Below the pieces are notes generated by a model. It was not told the DNA's origin and did not search any database. It saw only the letters and a program-made list of their open reading frames with translations. 64,000 nucleotides of DNA from JBMNKL01 sp050952225 (GTDB lineage: Bacteria > Bacillota > Clostridia > Acetivibrionales > DTU013), in the NCBI GenBank assembly GCA_050952225.1, contig JBMNKL010000003.1, positions 248,001-312,000 of the forward strand. The letters are read 5' to 3'. Within the stretch, counting starts at the first letter, position 1; each line of letters begins with the position of its first letter. The position numbers and the translations under genes are program-made. Below, piece by piece: positions 35,582 through 44,879 of this stretch.

Positions 35582-36403
35582 ATGAAGATAAGTATAGCAA
35601 TAGCTAACGAAGCACCTGCAGCATATCCTGCTATTTATAAAAAAGATCTTTTTGAAACAGTGCGAAAGATCATCGAGTTTGGGTATGATGGAATCGAATG
35701 GCATTTACGGCGACCATGTATCAGCGAAACGGTAAAAATGGAGAAGCTTTGCAATTCATTGGGCATGGCTGTTAATGCCATAGGTACGGGCATGGCCTGC
35801 CTTTACGACGGCTTTACGTTAATGCATGATGACCCTGAAGTGCGGCAAAAAGCAGTGGAGCGGCTGAAAGAATTCGTAGATATGGCTGCAACGCTAGGCA
35901 GCACGGTCATCATTGGCTCAATGAAAGGAAAGATCCCGCCGGGCGGAGATCGCGATACATACGTAAGATACTGCATCGACAGCCTTAAAGCCGTATTGGA
36001 CTATGCTGGCGGGAAAGCTGTACCGGTGGTAATGGAAGTGCTTAACCGCTATGAAACAAATTTTCTGAACACGGTTGAGCAAATGGACGAATTCGTAACA
36101 AAAGCGGGATACACGCTTTTAAAGGTGCACATAGACACGTTCCATATGAATATAGAAGAGGCAGATATGTACGAAAGCATTATAAAATCCGGGAATACGT
36201 TGGGACATGTTCACTTTGCGGATAGCAACCGGTACCACCCGGGCGCGGGACATATCGATTTCAAATCGGTAATGCGTGCACTAAAAGAAATTAACTACCA
36301 GGGATGGATAGGTGTGGAATGCATGGTGCGTGACAATGCGGATACAGATTCCAGGAAAGCTGTAGAATTTATACGGTCGATAGAAAGTGAGTTATATTGT
36401 TAA
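35582..36403 (+). CDS. Sugar epimerase, IolO-like (5-keto-L-gluconate epimerase)
   Basis: TIM-barrel epimerase of about 273 residues. Sequence blocks NAIGTGMACLYDGFTLMHDD, EVLNRYETNFLNT, HIDTFHMNIEEADMYES and HFADSNRYHPGAGHIDF resemble, from memory, IolO of Thermotoga maritima. These supply the four metal ligands (Glu, Asp, His, Glu in IGVECMV). It would turn 5-keto-L-gluconate into D-tagaturonate. An in-frame GTG at 35573 is an alternative start; neither has a strong ribosome site. It is the last gene of the island, with a terminator after it. Confidence 0.82.
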   Translation: MKISIAIANEAPAAYPAIYKKDLFETVRKIIEFGYDGIEWHLRRPCISETVKMEKLCNSLGMAVNAIGTGMACLYDGFTLMHDDPEVRQKAVERLKEFVDMAATLGSTVIIGSMKGKIPPGGDRDTYVRYCIDSLKAVLDYAGGKAVPVVMEVLNRYETNFLNTVEQMDEFVTKAGYTLLKVHIDTFHMNIEEADMYESIIKSGNTLGHVHFADSNRYHPGAGHIDFKSVMRALKEINYQGWIGVECMVRDNADTDSRKAVEFIRSIESELYC

Positions 36404-36450
36404 AATAGTATATTAACTGTTTTGCCACAGGACGGGATATGGTATAAAGG

Positions 36451-36484
36451 GACGGCGGGCTGAATGAAGAACCTGCCGTTTTTA
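36451..36484 (+). terminator. Terminator closing the sugar island
   Basis: ACGGCGGG pairs with CCTGCCGT (one G-T pair) and is followed by five T. Confidence 0.8.
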
Positions 36485-36527
36485 TATGGATGCCAATAAA
36501 CAGCCAGTATTGATATAAAATGGAAAA

Positions 36528-36556
36528 TTGTTTTTTGCATAAATATACGTTATAAT
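36528..36556 (+). promoter_or_regulatory. Sigma-A promoter for nadK-argR
   Basis: TTGTTT at 36528-36533 and TATAAT at 36551-36556, 17 bases apart, about 57 bases before nadK. Confidence 0.65.
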
Positions 36557-36612
36557 GTAAGTGGATGCTTTTACTTTGAAAGGTACCAGGATTCGCTTTA
36601 TCGGAGGTCTTA

Positions 36613-37497
36613 ATGAATAGAATCGGCATTATCACAAATAACTGCAGGGATAAAGACTACAAGAACACCAGATGTCTTGCGGAAAGCATTACAAAAAGGG
36701 GCTGTACGGCCGTAGTGACGGATGAAGTCGCGAGAAATGCCGGCATTGGCGAACCTTGCGGCGATGAGGACGATGTTGTAGACAAAAGCGACATGATCAT
36801 TTGCCTCGGAGGAGACGGTACTTTTCTTAAAGCGGCGCGAAGGGTGTACGGAAAAGATCTGCCCATGCTCGGCATAAACCTTGGAAACCTGGGTTTCCTC
36901 ACGGAAGTGGACAGGGACAATATTGACAATGCCGTGGAGAAAATATTCAGAAAAGAATATGAAATTGAAGAAAGAATGATGCTGGAAGCGGTTATTTACA
37001 GGAAAGGCGCGGAGCCCTTGCGGGATGTGGCGCTTAATGATGTTGTGATTGCAAGGGGTGCGGTTTCACGCATAATGAATGTCAAGACTTATATTAACAA
37101 TATTTTCGTGGATATGTTTCCCTGCGACGGATTGATAGTATCAAGCCCGACAGGCTCAACAGCCTACTCGCTGTCCGCAGGAGGCCCCATAGTGGAACCG
37201 GACATGGACCTGCTGCTGATTACTCCGATATGCCCGCATATTTTATATTCGAGGACATTTGTGGCAAAGCCCGACAGCAAGGTAAAGGCTATTGTAAATG
37301 AAGAATACCGGTGCGGCGCCATGGTAACGCTCGACGGACAGGAAGGATATGACATCAATGGCGGCGACTATGTCGAGGTGAACAAATCGTCCCATTCAAT
37401 CAAGCTTATAAAAATAAACCCCAGGAATTTCTTTAATATACTAAGAACAAAAATTTATTTTAGGGGAGAGTACCTGAAAAAAGATGAAGTACAATAG
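36613..37497 (+). CDS. nadK: NAD kinase
   Basis: Phosphorylates NAD+ to NADP+. The 294-residue product contains the substrate motif CLGGDGTFLKAAR, the NE/D block DVALNDVVIARGAVSR and SPTGSTAYSLSAGGPI. GGAGGT precedes ATG. It overlaps argR by 14 bases. The order tlyA-nadK-argR-recN is usual in clostridia, here separated from tlyA by the inserted block. Confidence 0.97.
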   Translation: MNRIGIITNNCRDKDYKNTRCLAESITKRGCTAVVTDEVARNAGIGEPCGDEDDVVDKSDMIICLGGDGTFLKAARRVYGKDLPMLGINLGNLGFLTEVDRDNIDNAVEKIFRKEYEIEERMMLEAVIYRKGAEPLRDVALNDVVIARGAVSRIMNVKTYINNIFVDMFPCDGLIVSSPTGSTAYSLSAGGPIVEPDMDLLLITPICPHILYSRTFVAKPDSKVKAIVNEEYRCGAMVTLDGQEGYDINGGDYVEVNKSSHSIKLIKINPRNFFNILRTKIYFRGEYLKKDEVQ

Positions 37498-37933
37498 ACA
37501 TGCCAAGATATTGGAACTGATTGAAAAGTACATGATTGAGACCCAGGAGGAATTGGCCGACAGGCTTCGCGAGCACGGAATAGACGTCACACAGGCCACC
37601 GTATCGAGGGATATCAGGGAATTGAAGCTGATCAAGGTTATGACTGATGACGAGCATTACCGCTATGCGCAGGTTGCAAGGAAAGAAGGGGCAATAAGCG
37701 ACAAGCTGCTTACAATTTTCAGCGAGTCGTTTACCGGTATCGATTATGCCGGCAACATAGCGGTGATAAAAACGCTGCCCGGTATGGCGCAGGGCGCCGC
37801 CTCGGCGCTGGACGCCCTTAAGTGGAGCGAAATTGTCGGAACCATCGCTGGAGACGATACTATCATGATCGTATGCAGGACCGAGAAAAATGCCCAGGAG
37901 CTTGTCCATAAGCTGAATAAACTAATCAGGTAA
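37484..37933 (+). CDS. argR: Arginine repressor ArgR
   Basis: Hexameric arginine-sensing regulator. The winged helix-turn-helix QEELADRLREHGIDVTQATV and SRDIRELKLIKV is followed by the arginine-binding C-terminal domain (GAASALDALKWSEIVGTIAG and DDTIMIVCR). Length is 149 residues. Translation is probably coupled to nadK because the genes overlap. Confidence 0.97.
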   Translation: MKYNRHAKILELIEKYMIETQEELADRLREHGIDVTQATVSRDIRELKLIKVMTDDEHYRYAQVARKEGAISDKLLTIFSESFTGIDYAGNIAVIKTLPGMAQGAASALDALKWSEIVGTIAGDDTIMIVCRTEKNAQELVHKLNKLIR

Positions 37934-38012
37934 TAAGAAACTGCGATAAATATCAGGTATTGGCAAAACATGGCGTCATGTTTAAATATGACTATTACAT
38001 AAGGTGGCTGGT

Positions 38013-39731
38013 ATGCTTATTCAACTTGAAATTCAGGATGTTGCGCTAATAGACAAAGTCAGCATTGAACTGGGAGCCGGTTTGAACATACTTACGGGAG
38101 AAACCGGCGCCGGTAAATCAATAATTATCGATTCAATAAATGCCATACTTGGAAGCAGGGTTTCAAAAGATATTGTGAGGACAGGTTCGGAAAAAGCATT
38201 GATCGAAGCTGTTTTTTTAATAGACGCCGATAAGGTGAAGGATGTAATGAACGACATGGGAATGGAGCCGGAGGAAGACGGGACAATAATATTATCGCGC
38301 GAAATTTCGCTGTCCGGCAGAAACACATGCAGGGTTAACGGTAAAATGGTGGCGGCTTCTTTCCTCAGGGCAATCGGCGAGCGGCTGATAGATATTCACG
38401 GTCAGCAAGACAACCAGTCCCTGCTTAAGACTGAAAACCACATTGAACTGCTGGATTCCTTCGGAGGAGAAAAGATCCAGTCAATAAAAAGGGAATATCT
38501 CTCGTTGCTTGATCAATATAAAAAGACAAAAGCCGAATTGAAAACGTTATCCGGTGATCCGGGTGAACGGGAAAGAAAAACGGATCTTCTAAGATACCAG
38601 GTAAACGAAATAAAAGGGGCCAAGCTTGTACCCGAAGAGGATACCAGGCTGAGCAAGCAAAAGATGTTGCTGGTTAATGCCGAGAAAATAGCCGGGTCAT
38701 TGTCCGTCTGCTATAGTTTACTTTCATCCGGAGAAGCTCGCGGAAGATCCGCACTGGACATTATGAACGAGGCATTATCGCATCTGAATACCATTTCCGG
38801 GATGGAAGAGAGTTATGAGGAATTAAGCAAACGCCTGCAGGATGTCATATACCAGCTTGAAGATATTGTGGGAGATGTGAGGAAACACCATGAAAACGTG
38901 GAGTACGATCCAGCCCTCCTGGAAGAAATAGAAGAAAGGCTTGATTTAATCTACAAGCTGAAACGGAAATACGGGCCCGGGATAGAGGATGTCCTGCAAT
39001 ATTGCTCCACGGCGGAAAAGCAACTGGAAGAGCTGGAAAATAGCGGGGAAATCGAGACTGCTTTAAGAGAAAAGCTGGAAGAACTGGATATGCGGCTTTT
39101 TGAGGTGTCGCGGCTCCTGAACGCGGAACGGAAAAAGGCGGCGATGATGCTTGAAGAACGTATCGGACGGCAACTGGATGACCTGGAAATGAAGAATGCT
39201 TCGTTCAAGGTGGATATACGGATGGATACCACAGCGGAAGGTACGGGTGAAAGGAAATATACCCAATACGGACTTGACAGGGTGGAGTTTCTTATATCCC
39301 CAAATGCGGGTGAACCGTTAAAGCCGCTGGCCCGTATTGCTTCAGGCGGCGAAATGGCCAGGATTATGCTGGCAATCAAGACAATCCTGGCGGATGTAGA
39401 CAGCATGCCGACACTGATTTTTGATGAAATTGACAACGGCATCAGCGGCAAGGCCGCCCGGAAAGTAGGAGAAAAATTGTCCTACATATCCGGCAGGCAC
39501 CAGGTGATTTGTGTGACTCACCTGCCACAAATCGCCTGCATGGCGGATCACCATTACCTCATAGAAAAATTTACAGACGATAACAGAACCAGGACAATGG
39601 TAAGAAAGCTTGAAGGAAACAGCAAAGTAACGGAAATCGCAAGGTTGATCGGCGGAACGGATATTTCGGATACGTCGCTGAAATATGCCGAAGAGATGAT
39701 TAATAACGCAAAAAAAGCAATAAGAGTATGA
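38013..39731 (+). CDS. recN: DNA repair protein RecN
   Basis: SMC-like ATPase acting early in double-strand break repair. From ATG 38013 (AAGGTGG nine bases upstream; GTG 38004 is inside that site) it has 572 residues. Walker A GETGAGKS is near residue 33, long coiled coils span about 150-370, and the C-terminal LARIASGGEMARIMLAIK with Walker B TLIFDEIDNGISGKAARKV closes the ATPase. A terminator follows. Confidence 0.96.
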   Translation: MLIQLEIQDVALIDKVSIELGAGLNILTGETGAGKSIIIDSINAILGSRVSKDIVRTGSEKALIEAVFLIDADKVKDVMNDMGMEPEEDGTIILSREISLSGRNTCRVNGKMVAASFLRAIGERLIDIHGQQDNQSLLKTENHIELLDSFGGEKIQSIKREYLSLLDQYKKTKAELKTLSGDPGERERKTDLLRYQVNEIKGAKLVPEEDTRLSKQKMLLVNAEKIAGSLSVCYSLLSSGEARGRSALDIMNEALSHLNTISGMEESYEELSKRLQDVIYQLEDIVGDVRKHHENVEYDPALLEEIEERLDLIYKLKRKYGPGIEDVLQYCSTAEKQLEELENSGEIETALREKLEELDMRLFEVSRLLNAERKKAAMMLEERIGRQLDDLEMKNASFKVDIRMDTTAEGTGERKYTQYGLDRVEFLISPNAGEPLKPLARIASGGEMARIMLAIKTILADVDSMPTLIFDEIDNGISGKAARKVGEKLSYISGRHQVICVTHLPQIACMADHHYLIEKFTDDNRTRTMVRKLEGNSKVTEIARLIGGTDISDTSLKYAEEMINNAKKAIRV

Positions 39732-39750
39732 TAGTGCGAACAAGAGCAGG

Positions 39751-39778
39751 AAAATCCGGCTAAAGGGCCGGATTTTCT
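39751..39778 (+). terminator. Terminator after recN
   Basis: AAAATCCGGC pairs with GCCGGATTTT around a short loop, followed by T-rich sequence. Confidence 0.85.
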
Positions 39779-39866
39779 TGCTTTTATTCATTTTTACCTC
39801 CTGTTCATTTATTTGTTTGAATAAATGATTTTGCAAAAGGTTAACTTACTTGCAGGAGGTTGAGCA

Positions 39867-41154
39867 ATGAAGAATCTGACATTTGCAGGAAAGGTCCTTA
39901 TTGTTGTAATTATTTCAGCGTTAGCCGTCGTCGGTATTTCATATTTCAAAGTATTGTTGACCGTACCGGGCGAAATGGTCCTTATAGAAGGCGAAGAATA
40001 CACTTGCAACCTTGGGAACATCTTCCCAATCAGCATCAAGGCGGATACGGAGGGCATTTTAAAAATAAACGGTAAAAGAGCCGGGAAGTTCTTACAACCA
40101 TGTCGGTATATACAGACCGGTTTCGTTAGGCCCGGACAGGAGAGGGAATGTCAAGCTCAATTTGAAATTATTCGGTATCATGCCGGTAAAAACCGTTAAT
40201 ATAGATATTGTGTCGGATAAAACGGTCATTGCCTGCGGCAACACGGTAGGTGTCAGGCTTAAGCTTGACGGGATACTAGTGATAGGTGTATCGGATGTGG
40301 AATCCAACGGGAGGAAAATATCCCCGGTAAAAAACACCGGAATTAAGCCCGGGCACATCATAACACATGTTAATGGAAAAAGCGTGGACAATATAGATGA
40401 ACTAATCGAGTTTATTGATAAAAGCGGCGGCAAGCCCTTGAAAATAAAATATAGCACGGGAAAGGAACGAATTGAAACATATGTGACTCCCGTAATTTCA
40501 TCGGAGGATAACAGGTATCATATAGGCCTATGGGTCAGGGACAGTACGGCGGGCATAGGAACTCTTACTTACTATGATCCGGACACCGGTAAGTTTGGCG
40601 CATTGGGTCACGGCATTACGGATATTGATACCGGGACCCTGATGTCGGTAAAGTCTGGGGAAATAATGGAATCGAACATCCTGGGAATCAAAATGGGGAG
40701 GGCAGGAAAACCGGGCGAGTTGAAAGGTGTATTTACGGAAGGGGCAAGGCTGGGCGTGGTTCTGAAAAACAGCGATATCGGCATATACGGAAAACTTGAC
40801 CAAAATGCCGAGAAAAAAATACCCGGAAAAATGTACAAGGTAGGAGTAAGAACAGAGATAACGGAAGGCCCGGCCAAGATTCTTTCAAATATTGACGGCA
40901 AAAAAATAGATGAGTACAGCATAGAGATACAAAAACTGTCGAGACAAAACATTAACGGCTCAAAAGGCATGATAATAAAAATAACGGATGAAAGGCTTCT
41001 TGGCGCTACCGGCGGGATAGTACAGGGAATGTCCGGGAGCCCCATAATCCAAAACGGCAAAATAATCGGAGCCGTAACACATGTCCTGGTTAACGACCCT
41101 ACACACGGATACGGCATTTTCATAGAAACAATGCTCAGGAACACTTCGGCTTGA
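39867..41154 (+). pseudogene. spoIVB: SpoIVB peptidase (S55 family), frameshifted
   Basis: Forespore serine protease that triggers pro-sigma-K processing. GCAGGAGG lies before ATG 39867. One membrane segment (FAGKVLIVVIISALAVVGISY) starts the first frame; between about 40085 and 40160 two shifts occur (SREVLTTMSVYTDRF is in a third frame), and the rest runs 40162-41154. The PDZ-like region IKPGHIITHVNGKSVDNI and the catalytic blocks GALGHGITDIDTG (His) and GMSGSPIIQNGK (Ser) are intact. A TGAATA box at 39818 could be part of a forespore promoter, but its -10 is poor. Joined length is about 430 residues. Confidence 0.87.
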
Positions 41155-41339
41155 CATAAAGCAGGAAATAGCATTACAAAATAAGGAAATTATATTGGCC
41201 TGCATTTAAAATCATTTATTATCCATAGTTTGTTGTCAATCGCTGAAAAGCTTGAAAAATGGACTATCAGAAGACATAGAAAAAATAGAATAAACAAGAT
41301 GATAAAATCAATATATGGCAAGGAATGATAAAATAATAC

Positions 41340-41368
41340 TTGATTAATAAATAAAACGAAAATATAAT
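41340..41368 (+). promoter_or_regulatory. Sigma-A-type promoter for spo0A
   Basis: TTGATT at 41340-41345 and TATAAT at 41363-41368 with a 17-base gap, about 52 bases before the spo0A start. The rest of 41155-41419 is AT-rich and I found no convincing sigma-H or 0A box. Confidence 0.55.
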
Positions 41369-41419
41369 GGTTATAAAAGGAAATCGTGCTTGTGCGATTA
41401 TTAAGGGGGAGGAATTTAC

Positions 41420-42224
41420 TTGCTGGAAAGGAAAATACAGGTTGTCATAGCGGATGACAACAAGGAGTTTATCGACATCCTGAGAGAATATTTAAGCAAG
41501 CCAGAACGACATCGAGGTAGTCGGAACAGCAAAGGACGGCAACGAGGCTTACGAGCTGATAGTTGAAAAAATGCCCGATATTGCCATACTGGATATAATT
41601 ATGCCTCACCTTGACGGACTTGGCGTACTGGAGAAACTGAGGAGCGTGACATTGAAGAAACGGCCGTTGTTCATCATTCTTTCTGCCGTGGGACAGGATA
41701 AAATCACGCAAAGGGCGCTTGCGCTGGGAGCCGAATACTATGTTGTGAAGCCGTTTGATATTGAGGTGCTGGTTTCCCGCATCAGGCAGCTCAAGGATTC
41801 CAGCCAGAATCCCGTTATAAAGTCGGATTACACGATGGAAGCTAAAGGCTCTTACCATATACCCGTCCAGCGCAACCTGGAAGTGGAAGTGACAAATATC
41901 ATGCACGAAATAGGAGTGCCTGCGCATATTAAAGGATACCAGTATCTTCGTGACGCTATTATGATGGTTGTCAAGGACCTCGATATTATCAATTCAATCA
42001 CCAAGCAGCTATACCCGTCCATAGCGCGTGAATACAACACCACTCCGAGCAGGGTTGAAAGAGCCATAAGGCATGCTATAGAAGTAGCGTGGAGCAGGGG
42101 ACAGGTGGATGCTATTGACTCGCTGTTTGGGTATACCGTGAGTGTTGGAAAGGGAAAGCCTACAAACTCCGAATTTATCGCAATGGTGGCCGACAAGCTG
42201 CGTCTTGAGATGAAGGTCAGCTGA
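41420..42224 (+). pseudogene. spo0A: Sporulation response regulator Spo0A, single frameshift
   Basis: Master regulator of sporulation. TTG 41420 has GGGGGAGG seven bases upstream. The receiver domain starts LERKIQVVIADDNKEFIDIL; an extra C near 41501 breaks the frame and its removal gives LSKQNDIEVVGTAKDGNEA. The phospho-acceptor Asp is in IAILDIIMPHLDGLG, and the DNA-binding domain shows TTPSRVERAIRHAIEVAWSR. Apart from the indel the protein is complete (about 267 residues). Its position after recN-spoIVB is as in B. subtilis. Confidence 0.92.
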
Positions 42225-42254
42225 GGAAAGAGCCGTGCGCGCCCTGAAATATAA

Positions 42255-42304
42255 GAACGCCTCCTGTTTTATGATGGAAATCATAAATATGAAGGCGTTT
42301 TTTC
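42255..42304 (+). terminator. Terminator after spo0A
   Basis: AACGCCT near 42256 pairs with AGGCGTT just before six T, with an inner hairpin (TTTATGATGGAAATCATAAA) between the arms. Confidence 0.7.
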
Positions 42305-42370
42305 CATATTATATTATCATATCATTTGGCCTCCGGCGTGATTTGTATTTTCGTGTCATAGACACGGTTT

Positions 42371-42955
42371 TTACAGAATATTGCGCCGGCGTCTGAAAAT
42401 ACTTGGCAAAAAGCCGCCTGAGGACTTCTTTTTATTTTTTTCCCTCCATTTTGTTAGCGCAATATCCACTTCCTCGTAATGTTTTTCCATCTTGTTTTCA
42501 AGCTTGCGGAAGCCGTTCTCCACGCATGCTCCCAATTCAAGCTTGGTTTTCGCGATTTCTTTCGCCAAATGTTCACGAACCGTTTCCATCTCATATGATA
42601 GTTCACTTGTGATTCGTTTGCCGAATTCGTGAAAAAAAACCTGCATGGCTTCATGCTCTTTTCTGCCTGTGGATGCCAGGGATGACGAGTTTATTTCAGC
42701 CAGCACTCTCGGAGTTTCAAAAACGAAATCCTGCTGAAGTATTTTTTTAATGGCTTTTATTTCAAGACCTTCGCTGCGCATGACCTTTATCTTATACATG
42801 ATATTTGCAAGTTCCGGCGTATAATAACGTCGCCCCCTTTCATCCTTGGGGACAGACAGTCCAAGCTCTTTTTCGTAGAACCTGAGGGTATGGTCGGTTA
42901 ACTGAAGCATTTCACTTAATTCGGTTATCGAATATCTTTCCTTTAGTACTTCCAT
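42371..42955 (-). CDS. MerR-like DNA-binding protein with coiled-coil tail
   Basis: 194 residues from ATG 42955, preceded by CGGGAG at good spacing (a GTG nine bases upstream is less likely). The N-terminal 75 residues form a MerR-type winged helix: YSITELSEMLQLTDHTLRFY and ERGRRYYTPELANIMYKIK. The rest is charged and helical, ending in the basic tail RRRRNIL. No metal or drug-binding Cys are seen. The layout recalls RacA-like or phage-type MerR proteins rather than metal sensors. It is convergent with spo0A. Confidence 0.82.
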   Translation of the reverse strand: MEVLKERYSITELSEMLQLTDHTLRFYEKELGLSVPKDERGRRYYTPELANIMYKIKVMRSEGLEIKAIKKILQQDFVFETPRVLAEINSSSLASTGRKEHEAMQVFFHEFGKRITSELSYEMETVREHLAKEIAKTKLELGACVENGFRKLENKMEKHYEEVDIALTKWREKNKKKSSGGFLPSIFRRRRNIL

Positions 42956-43080
42956 CAATTTCACTCCCGTAACAACAAATATATGATATATGATACCATT
43001 TATGGAACTAATAGTAAATTATTATTTCTCGATATTTCCTTGGCCGTAGATTGCAAGTTTAATTGCCTTACATTTTTTAA

Positions 43081-43165
43081 GTTTGGTCACTTAAAACATT
43101 ATCAGAGGTTCCGACTTGAGTCACTATTTTTTCTTCAGTTTGGGCAATTAATTTTACAACTTACC
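43081..43165 (-). mobile_element. 85-bp IS30 left-end scar flanked by a 15-bp direct repeat
   Basis: This block is the exact reverse complement of 30693-30777, the end of the IS30-like remnant, but no transposase follows. The 15-base word CGATATTTCCTTGGC occurs on both sides (43030-43044 and 43165-43179). The 53 bases between the first word and the scar are unexplained. Confidence 0.75.
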
Positions 43166-43197
43166 GATATTTCCTTGGCGAAAGTTCGGGTTGGCAT

Positions 43198-43426
43198 AAT
43201 TGGGATCAGGCTTGACAGGCATCAGGTTCCGTCATGGGCATGCTGTAATGCTTTGACTCGTTCTCGAGCGGGCGCGGATGATGCGGCGTCCATGCCTTGG
43301 CATCGCGCCTGCACCGTCCATGGTGCAGGTTGTGGTTCCTGGTATCGCGTTCGGCCATCGTTCAAAGCATAACACCCTGCATCCATGTCTGAACATGATG
43401 TATATCAAGTCTGACCCCAATCCTTC
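43198..43426. repeat. Palindromic element, repeat family copy 2
   Basis: About 230 bases with imperfect inverted ends: the left starts ATTGGGATCAGGCTTGA, and the right in reverse reads ATTGGGGTCAGACTTGA. Inside is GGTTCCGTCATGGGCATGCT, then GTAATGCTTTGA, matched on the right by a reversed TGTTATGCTTTGA. The inner words are shared with copies at 26.1 and 53.8 kb; a central hairpin GCACCGTCCATGGTGC is unique. No gene lies inside. The remaining bases up to 43591 carry nothing I recognise beyond the ribosome site of the next gene. Confidence 0.75.
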
Positions 43427-43591
43427 CAGCCTGTCCATGGAGGAGCATTATGTCCATATTTGAGCCATGCCCATCCGTCCTATCAGCGTGTCGCTCAAAT
43501 AAGCGTTGAAACACCGTGGCAATTAAGATAAAATTAATACGTGGAAAATAAAAGAAATAGCGGCTCCGGCCGATTTTAGAGAGGTATCTTA

Positions 43592-44878
43592 ATGTCCAGT
43601 GAAACATATTTGCACCAAGCATTCGGCATTGACCGATCTATCGCCGGTATGGCGCGCGAGATGGAAGATAGTGCCGGGGAAATATTTAAACAAATTGAAG
43701 CCGTAAGGGAAATAAACCAGTACAAGGTTATAGCTGCAATGCAAGAGCACGGGCTGAGCGATTCGCACTTCGGAGGTACTACTGGCTACGGTTACGATGA
43801 CAGGGGAAGAGAAGTCCTTGAACTGGTGTACGCGTCTGTTTTTAAGGCCGAAGATGCACTGGTGCGCCACCAGATAGTATCCGGAACACATGCCCTTGCA
43901 ATATGCATGTTTGGAAATTTGAGGCCGGGCGACGAATTGGTTTCCGTCACGGGGAAACCCTATGATACGCTTGAAGAAGTGATTGGCATCAGGGGAGAGG
44001 GCTGCGGGTCCTTAAGGGATTTCGGAGTCTCGTACAGGCAGGTGGAGCTTGCTGCGGACGGCAGTGTGGATATTGAAAGCATAAAAAGTACAGTCGGTGC
44101 GAAAACAACGATGGTATTGATCCAGCGTTCACGGGGATATGATTGGAGACCTTCTTTAAGCATAGCGGAAGTAAGAAGGATTATTAGTGCGGTTAAAAGT
44201 ATAAATAAAAATGCCATAGTGCTGGTAGACAATTGTTACGGGGAGTTTGCCGAGACGGAAGAACCTGTTGAAGCCGGTGCCGATCTTATTGCAGGTTCGC
44301 TGATAAAAAATCCCGGGGGCGGACTGGCGCCGTCCGGCGGATATGTTGCAGGTAAAGCCAGGTATGTAAGAAACGCCGCGTACAGCCTTACAACTCCGGG
44401 GGTTGGAAAAGAGGCAGGGCCAACACTCGGCAACAACAGGCTAATGTTCCAGGGACTGTTTCTTGCCCCGCACGTAGTGGCGGAAAGCTTGAAAGGAGCC
44501 GTTTTTTGCGCGGGAATCATGCAGAGGCTCGGATTTGATGTTTCACCGGTGCCTGAACAGCCTCGCAGCGATATTATACAGGCCATACGCTTTAACAGTC
44601 CCGAAAGCATGATCGCTTTTTGTCAGGGCATTCAAAAAGGCTCTCCCGTTGATGCTTTTGTAACACCGGAGCCATGGGATATGCCTGGATATGACAGCCA
44701 GGTCGTCATGGCCGCGGGAGGTTTTATACAGGGCTCATCCATTGAACTGAGCGCTGACGCTCCGGTGAAACCTCCTTACATAGCCTATTTGCAGGGCGGA
44801 CTGGTTTATGAGCATGCCAAGCTTGGCGTATTAATCGCCGTTAAAAGTATGAAGGAAAAACAGTTGATAAGGTTTTAA
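43592..44878 (+). CDS. PLP-dependent Cys/Met metabolism-type lyase (YnbB, 'aluminium resistance' family)
   Basis: Fold-type I PLP enzyme of 428 residues in the methionine gamma-lyase-related family often named aluminium resistance protein. The PLP Lys lies in AGSLIKNPGGGLAPSGGY; HFGGTTGYGYDDRGREVLE and RHQIVSGTHALA are family blocks. Actual substrate is unknown. It is followed two bases later by a HlyD-like gene and then yggS, a PLP-homeostasis gene, which may be a meaningful pairing. Confidence 0.87.
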   Translation: MSSETYLHQAFGIDRSIAGMAREMEDSAGEIFKQIEAVREINQYKVIAAMQEHGLSDSHFGGTTGYGYDDRGREVLELVYASVFKAEDALVRHQIVSGTHALAICMFGNLRPGDELVSVTGKPYDTLEEVIGIRGEGCGSLRDFGVSYRQVELAADGSVDIESIKSTVGAKTTMVLIQRSRGYDWRPSLSIAEVRRIISAVKSINKNAIVLVDNCYGEFAETEEPVEAGADLIAGSLIKNPGGGLAPSGGYVAGKARYVRNAAYSLTTPGVGKEAGPTLGNNRLMFQGLFLAPHVVAESLKGAVFCAGIMQRLGFDVSPVPEQPRSDIIQAIRFNSPESMIAFCQGIQKGSPVDAFVTPEPWDMPGYDSQVVMAAGGFIQGSSIELSADAPVKPPYIAYLQGGLVYEHAKLGVLIAVKSMKEKQLIRF

Positions 44879-44879
44879 A

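Noticed and set aside
41155..41340. Sigma-H promoter or 0A box upstream of spo0A
   Set aside because: AGGAAAT words occur, but no matching GAAT element at the right distance, so only the sigma-A-like promoter is reported.
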